Source of the DNA: Mogibacterium sp.
GTDB taxonomy: Bacteria > Bacillota > Clostridia > Peptostreptococcales > Anaerovoracaceae
Reading direction: 5' to 3'
Assembly: GCA_017505405.1 (NCBI GenBank)
Contig: JAFVPI010000061.1
Span: 1-39,757, forward strand
Length of the DNA stretch: 39,757 nt
Part shown: piece after piece, positions 7,202-13,997 of the stretch
Layout: every line of letters begins with the position of its first letter
How positions within the stretch are numbered: position 1 is the stretch's first letter
Notes under the pieces: generated by a model
Database searches by the model: none
Told to the model about the DNA's origin: nothing
Seen by the model: only the letters and a program-made list of their open reading frames with translations
Made by a program: the position numbers and the translations under genes

Positions 7202-7708
7202 TCAGAATTCCTTGCGCAGTATGTAGCGGCGCTTTCCGCCATACAGCTCTCTTTCATCGACTATATCGAAGTTCAGTACCAGGAAATTCCTGTAGCTGTA
7301 TGGGTTGTCAGGAGAGATGGTAGTCAGTGCTTCAGTAGCTCCCATCTCTGCGGCCATGCCGAGACGCAGCTTGTTGAAAATGCGCTGTATGCCGCGGCCT
7401 CTGTATTTAGGAGCCACCATTGTAAGATCCATGGATACGGTCTTTGCAAGCTGCTCCCTGTCATAGTTGAAGTATTTGCCGTAATTTTCCGGGCTGTCAG
7501 GGTCGTTCGGGATCATGACGGAATATCCTGCGACTTCACCGTCGCACTCTGCCATCATGCAGATATCGTGCTCAAGCTGGCCCAGTGATTCCTCTCTGGT
7601 GAAAGTCGCATACAGATCTTTATCCGGCAGCGCCTCTACGATCTCGTTCTGAAGAGCAATTACCTTGTCAAGGTCATCTACAGTGGCTCTTCTGAAATCT
7701 ATGAACAT
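7202..7708 (-). CDS. GNAT-family N-acetyltransferase
   Basis: 168 residues from the preferred start. The fold begins at once with FIDFRRATVDDLDKVIALQ. Motif A is VAPKYRGRGIQRIFNKL at about 98-114, and the C-terminal motif is NPYSYRNFLVLNFDIV at about 135-150. The substrate is unknown; the broad acidic surface loop with NDPDSPENY is not diagnostic. I chose the ATG at 7706-7708 because AAGGGAG lies 5-6 nt upstream and the fold starts there. An ATG seven codons earlier (7727-7729) is in frame but has no good site. Further upstream, an ATG with an excellent GGAGG starts in the same frame but meets TAG after eight codons (see 7733-7759). Confidence 0.75.
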   Translation of the reverse strand: MFIDFRRATVDDLDKVIALQNEIVEALPDKDLYATFTREESLGQLEHDICMMAECDGEVAGYSVMIPNDPDSPENYGKYFNYDREQLAKTVSMDLTMVAPKYRGRGIQRIFNKLRLGMAAEMGATEALTTISPDNPYSYRNFLVLNFDIVDERELYGGKRRYILRKEF

Positions 7709-7732
7709 AGGCTCTCCCTTGCCGTCCATAAC

Positions 7733-7759
7733 CTAAATTCTGAAAGGTAAAGTCTTCAT
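7733..7759 (-). other. Eight-codon upstream ORF, in frame with the acetyltransferase
   Basis: On the reverse strand GGAGG (7768-7772) lies 8 nt before an ATG that encodes MKTLPFRI and then TAG (7733-7735). The frame is that of the acetyltransferase whose possible ATG follows 3 nt later. It could be a leader peptide giving translational coupling, or a longer original N-terminus broken by a nonsense mutation. Confidence 0.4.
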
Positions 7760-7815
7760 TCTTAAGTCCTCCGTCTGTGTTTACAGTCTCCGTTTACGCT
7801 TCGATTTGATACACT

Positions 7816-7845
7816 AATTTACCACGCTAAAGCGACAGACGTCAA
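7816..7845 (-). promoter_or_regulatory. Promoter of the reverse-strand acetyltransferase
   Basis: On the reverse strand TTGACG (7840-7845) and TAAATT (7816-7821) are 18 nt apart. This gives a leader of about 100 nt that contains the small upstream ORF. Confidence 0.5.
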
Positions 7846-7865
7846 TAAAAAAGCTTGTCCTTTAA

Positions 7866-7894
7866 TTGCCCGTTCTGCCGTGCTATGCTAAAAT
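7866..7894 (+). promoter_or_regulatory. Promoter of the dfx-fprA operon
   Basis: TTGCCC (7866-7871), a 17-nt spacer ending in TGC, and TAAAAT (7889-7894): an extended -10 promoter. Transcription would begin near 7901, about 37 nt before the dfx ATG. I see no clear PerR- or Fur-type box. The -35 element of the divergent promoter lies about 20 nt away. Confidence 0.55.
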
Positions 7895-7937
7895 TATCAG
7901 GATGGACTAAAGGGTTATTTATACCGGGAGGATAATT

Positions 7938-8315
7938 ATGGAAATGAAATTCTATCAGTGCGCACATTGCGGACAAATCGTAGCGATCGTAAAGAAGACA
8001 GGCGTTCCTGTCATCTGCTGCGGAGAGCCTATGAAAGAGATCGTGGCCGGAACAACAGATGCTGCTGTTGAAAAGCACGTGCCTGTATTTGAAGTTAAGG
8101 GAGATGTTGTTGAGGTAAAGGTAGGAGCTGCAGAGCATCCGATGATCCCTGAACATTACATCGAATGGATCGCTCTGAAGACAAAGCAGGGCAACCAGAG
8201 GAAAGCTCTCAACCCGGGTGAAGCACCGGCTGCATGCTTCAGGATCTGCGAAGGAGATGAGGTTGAGGCGGTATATGCATACTGCAACCTGCATTCGCTC
8301 TGGAAAGCTGAATAA
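7938..8315 (+). CDS. dfx: Desulfoferrodoxin (superoxide reductase)
   Basis: 125 residues, the usual two-centre form. Centre I is the rubredoxin-like FeCys4 site with Cys8, Cys11, Cys27 and Cys28. Centre II is the superoxide-reducing Fe(His)4Cys site with His47 (in EKHVPVF), His67 and His73 (HPMIPEH), and Cys116/His119 (CNLH). The Glu45-Lys46 pair that assists catalysis is present. It reduces superoxide to hydrogen peroxide in the cytoplasm without making oxygen, using electrons from rubredoxin or a similar carrier. GGGAGGA at 7926-7932 is the ribosome binding site. The flavodiiron gene follows 23 nt later, so the pair forms an oxygen/superoxide defence operon typical of strict anaerobes. Confidence 0.95.
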   Translation: MEMKFYQCAHCGQIVAIVKKTGVPVICCGEPMKEIVAGTTDAAVEKHVPVFEVKGDVVEVKVGAAEHPMIPEHYIEWIALKTKQGNQRKALNPGEAPAACFRICEGDEVEAVYAYCNLHSLWKAE

Positions 8316-8338
8316 TTAAACCAAGGAGAAAACAAAGA

Positions 8339-9520
8339 ATGAAGATTTCAAATGATATCCTGTATGTTGGTGTCAACGATCATGACATCGATCTGTTTGA
8401 GGGCCACTACATCGTACCTGAAGGTATGGCATACAACTCGTATGTAGTAAAAGGTGAAAAGACTGCTGTCATGGATTCCGTTGACGCTCATTTTGCAGAT
8501 GAGTGGATCGGCAAGGTAAAGGAAGCAGCAGACGCTCCAGACTACCTGGTCATCCAGCACATGGAGCCTGATCATTCCGGATCGATAATGGGATTCATGG
8601 AAGCATTCCCTTATGCAAAGATAGTTTCTTCGCAGAAGGCATTTACTATGATGGCAAACTTCTTTGAAGGCGAAGACTTCGCTGACAGAAGAGTTGTCGT
8701 AAAGGAAGGCGACACGCTCGATCTCGGAGGCCGTGCACTGAGCTTCATCACCGCTCCTATGGTACACTGGCCGGAGGTCATAATGACATATGACGCAACG
8801 GACAAAGTTCTGTTCTCGGCTGATGCTTTCGGAAGATTCGGAGCGCTCGACGAGATCGGAGAGACCAGTGAAGAAGATGACGACTGGGCTTGCGAGGCAA
8901 GGCGCTATTATTTCGGTATCGTAGGAAAGTACGGTCCGCAGGTGCAGGCAGTACTGAAAAAGGCAGCAAAGCTCGATATAGAGACTATTTGCGCGCTCCA
9001 CGGTCCGGTCCTTGTTTCAGACCTCGGTTACTATCTCGGCCTCTATGACACATGGTCAAAGTATGAATCAGAGTCAAAGGGCGTAGTTATTGCGTACACT
9101 TCAGTATACGGCAATACAAAGAAGGCTGTCGAACTCCTTGCAGAGAAGCTTGAAGCAAAGGGAGTACCTGAAGTTGAAGTCACTGACCTCGCCAGGGATG
9201 ATATCGCTGAAGCAGTTGAGGATGCGTTCAGATATGACACGGTAGTTTTCGCTACCACGACTTTCAATAACGGCATCTTCCCGTTCATGAGAGAATTCAT
9301 TGATTCGCTGGTTGAGCGCAACTACCAGAACAAGAGACTAGCGTTCATCGAGAACGGATCATGGGCACCTCAGGCCGCAAAGGTCATGAAAGGCATGCTC
9401 GAGGGCTGCAAAAACATGACTTATTGCGAAAACGACGTAAAGATCGTATCTGCTCTCAATGATGACAGCAGGGCACAGCTCGAAGCGCTCGCTGAGGAGC
9501 TCGCAGCAGCATACAAATAA
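8339..9520 (+). CDS. fprA: A-type flavodiiron protein (FprA-like; O2 and/or NO reductase)
   Basis: 393 residues. The N-terminal metallo-beta-lactamase-like domain holds every diiron ligand: His74, Glu76, Asp78 and His79 (HMEPDHSG), His143, Asp162 and His221. The C-terminal flavodoxin domain begins near residue 249 with IAYTSVYGNT, the FMN phosphate loop. There is no extra rubredoxin or flavin reductase domain, so it is class A. The enzyme reduces oxygen to water and, in many relatives, NO to N2O, taking electrons from rubredoxin; neither activity can be chosen from the sequence. AAGGAG lies about 12 nt upstream. It is the last gene of the dfx operon and is followed by a strong hairpin. Confidence 0.93.
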   Translation: MKISNDILYVGVNDHDIDLFEGHYIVPEGMAYNSYVVKGEKTAVMDSVDAHFADEWIGKVKEAADAPDYLVIQHMEPDHSGSIMGFMEAFPYAKIVSSQKAFTMMANFFEGEDFADRRVVVKEGDTLDLGGRALSFITAPMVHWPEVIMTYDATDKVLFSADAFGRFGALDEIGETSEEDDDWACEARRYYFGIVGKYGPQVQAVLKKAAKLDIETICALHGPVLVSDLGYYLGLYDTWSKYESESKGVVIAYTSVYGNTKKAVELLAEKLEAKGVPEVEVTDLARDDIAEAVEDAFRYDTVVFATTTFNNGIFPFMREFIDSLVERNYQNKRLAFIENGSWAPQAAKVMKGMLEGCKNMTYCENDVKIVSALNDDSRAQLEALAEELAAAYK

Positions 9521-9540
9521 AACAAAACACAAAAAGAAAA

Positions 9541-9574
9541 AAGAACGGAGCATCAGCGATGATGTTCCGTTCTT
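9541..9574. terminator. Bidirectional terminator between fprA and csoR
   Basis: A 15-bp stem (9541-9555 with 9560-9574, one G-U pair) and a GCGA loop. An A-rich run precedes it on the + strand, which gives the reverse-strand csoR transcript a U-rich tail. For fprA the downstream TTTTTT lies about 15 nt further on. Confidence 0.75.
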
Positions 9575-9589
9575 CTGTGTACAGATTTT

Positions 9590-9994
9590 TTATCTGATGA
9601 ACTTGTCGATAGCCTTGTTAAGTTCTTCGATGGTGTCCAGGTCGTCCTTCCTGACGGCGTCGATGATGCATGTGGACATGTGCTCCTTAAGGATCACACG
9701 GCTGACGGATTTAATGGCTGATTCGATCGCCGAAAGCTGTATAAGCACTTCAGAACAGTCGCGGCCGTCCTCGACCATACGCTTGGTGGATTCCATGTGT
9801 CCGATGATGCGGCTCATCCTGTTGAGCACCGATTTTGTGTGCTCCGGCGAATGAACGTGACCATGATCATGGTGGTGCGCTCCGTCGCCGTGGACATGTG
9901 TATGAGTGAATTCGTGACCATTCTCATCTATATGTGTGTGTTCATGAAAATGCTCGTGAGTGTGAGTATGACCGTGTTCGTGATTATCTGACAT
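9590..9994 (-). CDS. CsoR/RcnR-family metal-sensing repressor with His-rich N-terminal tail
   Basis: 134 residues. Residues 1-52 form a tail with 20 histidines, mostly alternating with Glu, Thr or Gly. Residues 53-134 are the all-helical CsoR fold: SVLNRMSRIIGHMEST, then GRDCSEVLIQLSAI and ILKEHMSTCI. Cys80, His105 and Cys109 match the Cys-His-Cys copper(I) triad of CsoR, though the His tail suggests nickel, cobalt or zinc. Members bind DNA as tetramers and release it on binding metal. The start at 9992-9994 has GGGAGG six nt upstream; an earlier in-frame ATG lacks such a site. No metal exporter or chaperone gene sits beside it, so its target is not obvious; autoregulation through the repeat at 10061-10075 is likely. 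Confidence 0.87.
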   Translation of the reverse strand: MSDNHEHGHTHTHEHFHEHTHIDENGHEFTHTHVHGDGAHHHDHGHVHSPEHTKSVLNRMSRIIGHMESTKRMVEDGRDCSEVLIQLSAIESAIKSVSRVILKEHMSTCIIDAVRKDDLDTIEELNKAIDKFIR

Positions 9995-10032
9995 TTCAGC
10001 CTCCCGGTTCTGTGAATCTCTGATTAATATGC

Positions 10033-10061
10033 ATTGTAACAAATGAGTCACATAAAGTTAA
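10033..10061 (-). promoter_or_regulatory. Promoter of the CsoR-family gene
   Basis: On the reverse strand TTAACT (10056-10061) and TACAAT (10033-10038) are separated by 17 nt. The candidate operator at 10061-10075 abuts the -35 box. Confidence 0.5.
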
Positions 10062-10075
10062 CCCCGTGCCGGGGA
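10061..10075. promoter_or_regulatory. Candidate CsoR-type operator
   Basis: CCCCG-TGC-CGGGG (10062-10074), flanked by A on both sides. C-tract/G-tract inverted repeats are typical of CsoR/RcnR operators. It touches the -35 box of the csoR promoter and lies about 55 nt upstream of the glsA -10, so it could act on either or both divergent genes. Confidence 0.45.
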
Positions 10076-10106
10076 TTAATACCTGCGTATCTTTTATAAA
10101 ATGCCG

Positions 10107-10134
10107 TTTTGATGTACAATTAATTAACTATAAT
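10107..10134 (+). promoter_or_regulatory. Candidate promoter of the glsA operon
   Basis: A consensus TATAAT at 10129-10134, 68 nt before the glsA ATG. The best -35 candidate, TTTTGA at 10107-10112 with a 16-nt spacer, is weak. An alternative -10, TACAAT, lies at 10115-10120. Confidence 0.4.
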
Positions 10135-10202
10135 CTGATCGCATAAAGCATTGCTGACCGCTCTGCACGTAAGGCGCGGCAGCTGTAACATGGAGGTCAA
10201 AA

Positions 10203-11276
10203 ATGGCTGATAACACAAACGAAAAACTGCTTGCAAAAGAAACGATCACGATGGAGCCTGTCATAGACAAGCACTATCAGCTGATAGAAACGAAAAAGGC
10301 AGAGGAGATAATCGAAAGGGCGATGAACCTTGCCAGGGAGGAGATCCCGAAAGGCGCTGTGGCAACATACATCCCTGAGCTGGGAAAGATGGATCCGCAT
10401 CAGCTCGGCATATGTCTTTATCCTCTCAAGGGCGAAAAGATCTGCGTCGGTGATTATGATACAAGATTCACCATACAGTCTGTTTCAAAGGTGATCATGC
10501 TTATAGTCGCTCTTGAAGTATGCGGACTCAAGTCCGTGTTCAAAAAGGTAGGAATGGAGCCTTCGGGAGAAGCTTTTGACTCCCTTGTGGAGCTCGATGT
10601 CAGTAACTCGAAACCGTACAATCCTCTGATCAACTCCGGAGCCCTGGCTGTATGCGGACTCCTGCTGCCGGAGGTATCGTTCCAGGATATGCTCAGGTAT
10701 ACGAGAAACGTATGCTCGGACATGGGCATAGAGCTGAACGAGGCTGTTTTCGATTCAGAGATGAAGACCTGCTCACGTAACCGCTCCATAGCATATCTTC
10801 TCGAAAGCAAGGGCATAATAACGACCGATGTAGAGGACACTCTCAGGTTTTATACAAAGATGTGCTCCATGAATGTCACTGCCGAATCGCTGGCAAATCT
10901 CGGAAAGAAACTTGCCAATGACGGTGTATGCAGCATAGACGGAAAAAGATATATGTCGTCACGCACGGCCCGTATCGCCAAGACTCTGATGCTGACATGC
11001 GGCATGTATGACGGCTCTGGCACATTTGCCATCAAGGTGGGCATACCTACAAAGTCGGGAGTCGGCGGCGGACTGCTGTCAGTCTCTGATAAGCGTGCAG
11101 GCATCGGAGTATTCGGACCTGCGCTCGATGCTCAGGGAAACAGCATCGCCGGATGCAAGCTCCTGAGGGAGATATCCAACAAGCTCAGGCTCAATCTTTT
11201 CTATGACCCTGAGTGGGACAAGGAAAACGCAGAAGATACAGTGCTGAAGGATATGCAGGCAAGATCGGTAATGTAA
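10203..11276 (+). CDS. glsA: Glutaminase A
   Basis: 357 residues. The serine-dependent beta-lactamase-like fold shows the catalytic pair Ser93-x-x-Lys96 in FTIQSVSKV. PYNPLINSGAL (about 139-149) carries the conserved asparagine, and GGGLLSVSDKRAGIGVFGPALD near the C-terminus is characteristic. It hydrolyses glutamine to glutamate and ammonia in the cytoplasm. Family members are usually about 310 residues; this one has about 25 extra at the N-terminus and a similar tail. The ATG is supported by GGAGG at 10193-10197. Together with the glutamate dehydrogenase at 33613-34980 it would lead glutamine towards 2-oxoglutarate. The next gene starts on the base after the stop codon. Confidence 0.92.
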   Translation: MADNTNEKLLAKETITMEPVIDKHYQLIETKKAEEIIERAMNLAREEIPKGAVATYIPELGKMDPHQLGICLYPLKGEKICVGDYDTRFTIQSVSKVIMLIVALEVCGLKSVFKKVGMEPSGEAFDSLVELDVSNSKPYNPLINSGALAVCGLLLPEVSFQDMLRYTRNVCSDMGIELNEAVFDSEMKTCSRNRSIAYLLESKGIITTDVEDTLRFYTKMCSMNVTAESLANLGKKLANDGVCSIDGKRYMSSRTARIAKTLMLTCGMYDGSGTFAIKVGIPTKSGVGGGLLSVSDKRAGIGVFGPALDAQGNSIAGCKLLREISNKLRLNLFYDPEWDKENAEDTVLKDMQARSVM

Positions 11277-11858
11277 ATGAATATAACAGTATATTGCGGA
11301 GCAGCGGAAGGAATGGATCCTGAATACATCGCACGCGCAAGGGAACTTGGCGCGTGGATGGCATCAAAGGGCCACACACTCGTCTACGGAGCAGGAAACT
11401 CCGGGATGATGGGTGCTGTTTCGGATGCTCTGATCGAAGGCGGCGGCGAGGCTATAGGAGTCACGCCGCAGTTCTTTATTCTGGCTGAGGAGACGCGCGA
11501 CGACCTGACAGAAGTCGTGATCTCAGATGACATGTCAACAAGAAGGAACTGGATGATCGACAACGGAGATGCATTCATTGCTCTGCCGGGAGGAATGGGT
11601 ACTCTCGATGAGATCACCGAGGTCATGACATATAAACGTCTCGGACTCCTCGGCAAGGTAAACAAGCCGGTGATGATCTACAATGTGAACGGATATTACG
11701 ACCGTTTTTTCAGATTCCTCGACGACATGCTTGATCAGGGATTCTGCAGACAGCTCGACCGCGACAATGTGATAGAGGTCACCTGCCTGGAAGATATAGA
11801 GCGTGCTCTCGAGTGCGTAGGCAGCATAGATGAAACAAGGACTGTAAAGTACGACTGA
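11277..11858 (+). CDS. LOG-family protein (TIGR00730-type nucleotide 5'-monophosphate phosphoribohydrolase)
   Basis: 193 residues with a Rossmann-like fold. The N-terminus ITVYCGAAEG, the loop GAGNSGMMGAVSDALIEGGGE and the signature PGGMGTLDEITEV (about 104-116) mark the LOG/YvdD family, once misnamed lysine decarboxylases. Characterised members remove the base from nucleoside monophosphates or activate cytokinins; the natural substrate in Clostridia is not settled. The ATG directly follows the TAA of glsA and has no clear Shine-Dalgarno sequence, so it relies on translational coupling. The ABC exporter gene follows 3 nt after its stop. Confidence 0.88.
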   Translation: MNITVYCGAAEGMDPEYIARARELGAWMASKGHTLVYGAGNSGMMGAVSDALIEGGGEAIGVTPQFFILAEETRDDLTEVVISDDMSTRRNWMIDNGDAFIALPGGMGTLDEITEVMTYKRLGLLGKVNKPVMIYNVNGYYDRFFRFLDDMLDQGFCRQLDRDNVIEVTCLEDIERALECVGSIDETRTVKYD

Positions 11859-11861
11859 TAA

Positions 11862-13994
11862 ATGAAGAATCTCTTCAGAACACTGATACCTTATAAATGG
11901 ACTGCATTGCTTGTTCTGCTTCTTATGGCAGGACAGGCTTTTTGTGAGATGAATTTGCCTCAGTATACGCAGGCACTTATCGATACAGGCATCCAGAACA
12001 GAGGAATAGAGCACATAGTGCCTGAAGCGATAACCGGCAGGGAGTTCAATGCTGCTGAAGCCCGGATGACGGATGATCAGAGCGCTCTGTGGCATGATGC
12101 GTTCGGTATTTCCGCCGCAGATGCTGATGAGGTGTATTACAGAAGGGAACTGTCGGAAGAGGAGCTTGACTCGCTCGACGGATCGCTTCTGACTCCTCTG
12201 GTAGAGCGCTATGCGGAAAAAAACGGAGAGACGCTGTCGGATGCTGAGGCTGCTGCGGGAAGCGGCAGCGGAAATGTCTCGGTTATCAGCGGAAGAAGCC
12301 GCGAGATCAACAGCAACATGCTCGCGATGGGAATAGCCTATGCCGGCGACTGTGATAAGGAAGCGGGACTCGATATCCTGTCCATTCAGAATTCCTTCAT
12401 GTTCAGATGCGGCGGCCTCATGCTGCTCATGTCAGTATCAGTAATGATATTCACCACCTTGATATCTCTGCTGGCAGCCAGAGTAGGAGCCAGCATAGGG
12501 CGTGACCTCAGATCGCGGCTGTTCACTAATGTCATGTCTTTCTCAAATGCAGAGATGACAGAATTCAGGACATCATCACTGATCACCCGCGCCACCAACG
12601 ATATACAGCAGGTGCAGATGACATCAACGATGATGCTTCGCATGATGCTTTTTGCGCCATGCATATGCACATGGTCGATCATTAAGGTATACCAGACGCA
12701 TGCGCACATGAATTTCGTGATAGTGACCGGTGTCATAGCCATATTGCTCATGGCCGGAGCAATGTTCGTGATAGCGATGCCGAAGTTCAGGATAATGCAG
12801 TCCCTCATCGATGCGCTGAATGCAGTATCGAGGGAGATACTCACGGGAATACAGGTCATCCGCGCGTTCGGACGTGAAGATACCGAAGAGGAGCGCTTCG
12901 ACAAGGCCAATACTGATCTTTACAGAAACCAGCTCTTCGTGAACAGGGCCATGATCTCGATCACACCTATACTGATGATCATCATGTACGGGCTGTCGAT
13001 ATGGATCACCTGGGTCTCGGCAGGCCGCATCGACGCAGGAGGTCTTCAGGTGGGAACGATGACAGCGTTCATCGCATATGCTATGGAGATAGTGTTCTCA
13101 TTCCTTATGATCGCCAGCATGGCCATATTCATTCCAAGAGCGGGAATAGCGGCGGACAGGATCTATGAAGTCCTGAACACGGAAACCTCCATCAAAAATA
13201 AGGAGGACGCTGTCAGCCTGACAGCTGAAGGAGAGCGCGGCCACAGGAAAGGCGCAGAGATCAGGTTTGAGCATGTTACCTTCAGGTATCCGGATGCAGA
13301 GGAAGATGTTCTGACTGATATTGATTTCACCGCAAGACCGGGTGAGACGACCGCTATCATCGGCGCGACAGGCTGCGGAAAAACTACTCTTATAAACCTG
13401 ATACCGAGGTTTTTCGATGTAACTGAGGGACGGGTCACTGTAGGCGGCGTCGATGTAAGGGATATCCGGCTTGAGTCGCTGAGAGATGCCGTCGGATACG
13501 TGCCTCAGAAGGGCATCCTTTTCTCGGGCACTGTTGCTGAGAATATCCGCTGGGGCGATGAGAACGCAAGCGATGAAGAAGTAAGACTGGCTGCTGAGAT
13601 AGCTCAGGCGACCGAGTTCATAGATGAAAGACCTGAGGGATTCGACAGAGAAGTGTCGCAGGGCGGCGCCAATGTATCCGGCGGTCAGAAGCAGAGGCTT
13701 GCCATTGCAAGGGCAGTAGTCAAAAAACCTGCGATAATGCTCTTTGATGACTCGTTCTCGGCCCTTGACATGAAAACAGACGTGACTCTCAGAAAAGCAC
13801 TGGCTGAGCACATTACTGACAGCACACGCATCATAGTGGCGCAGAGAGTGGGCACGATACTCCATGCGGAGCAGATAATCGTGCTCGATGAAGGAAGGAT
13901 AGTAGGCAAGGGTACTCATAAGCAGCTTATGGAGACCTGTGAAATATACAGGGATACGGCGTTATCCCAGCTGTCGGAGGCAGCGCTCGCATAA
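11862..13994 (+). CDS. ABC exporter half-transporter with degenerate ATPase site (TM287/LmrC type)
   Basis: 710 residues: membrane domain, then nucleotide-binding domain. TM1 is at about 13-29 and TM2 at about 183-206. Between them lies a loop of roughly 135 residues, acidic and without membrane segments, expected outside the cell. The ATPase domain has Walker A GATGCGKTT (about 500-508) and signature VSGGQKQR. Walker B is MLFDDSFSALD with Asp where the catalytic Glu should be, and the switch His is Gln in VAQRVGTI. These changes define the non-hydrolysing half of heterodimeric exporters such as TM287/288 and LmrCD. The partner gene starts 3 nt downstream. The substrate is unknown; drugs or lipids are usual for the class. 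Confidence 0.9.
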   Translation: MKNLFRTLIPYKWTALLVLLLMAGQAFCEMNLPQYTQALIDTGIQNRGIEHIVPEAITGREFNAAEARMTDDQSALWHDAFGISAADADEVYYRRELSEEELDSLDGSLLTPLVERYAEKNGETLSDAEAAAGSGSGNVSVISGRSREINSNMLAMGIAYAGDCDKEAGLDILSIQNSFMFRCGGLMLLMSVSVMIFTTLISLLAARVGASIGRDLRSRLFTNVMSFSNAEMTEFRTSSLITRATNDIQQVQMTSTMMLRMMLFAPCICTWSIIKVYQTHAHMNFVIVTGVIAILLMAGAMFVIAMPKFRIMQSLIDALNAVSREILTGIQVIRAFGREDTEEERFDKANTDLYRNQLFVNRAMISITPILMIIMYGLSIWITWVSAGRIDAGGLQVGTMTAFIAYAMEIVFSFLMIASMAIFIPRAGIAADRIYEVLNTETSIKNKEDAVSLTAEGERGHRKGAEIRFEHVTFRYPDAEEDVLTDIDFTARPGETTAIIGATGCGKTTLINLIPRFFDVTEGRVTVGGVDVRDIRLESLRDAVGYVPQKGILFSGTVAENIRWGDENASDEEVRLAAEIAQATEFIDERPEGFDREVSQGGANVSGGQKQRLAIARAVVKKPAIMLFDDSFSALDMKTDVTLRKALAEHITDSTRIIVAQRVGTILHAEQIIVLDEGRIVGKGTHKQLMETCEIYRDTALSQLSEAALA

Positions 13995-13997
13995 CGG

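Noticed and set aside
7886-7900. PerR-like box over the dfx -10
   Set aside because: Too few matches to the TTATAATnnTTATAA pattern and no dyad symmetry.
9901-9991. Short CAYATG-like DNA repetition that might suggest a tandem repeat or CRISPR-like array
   Set aside because: It is the codon pattern of the alternating histidines in the CsoR tail, with no conserved repeat unit or spacers.
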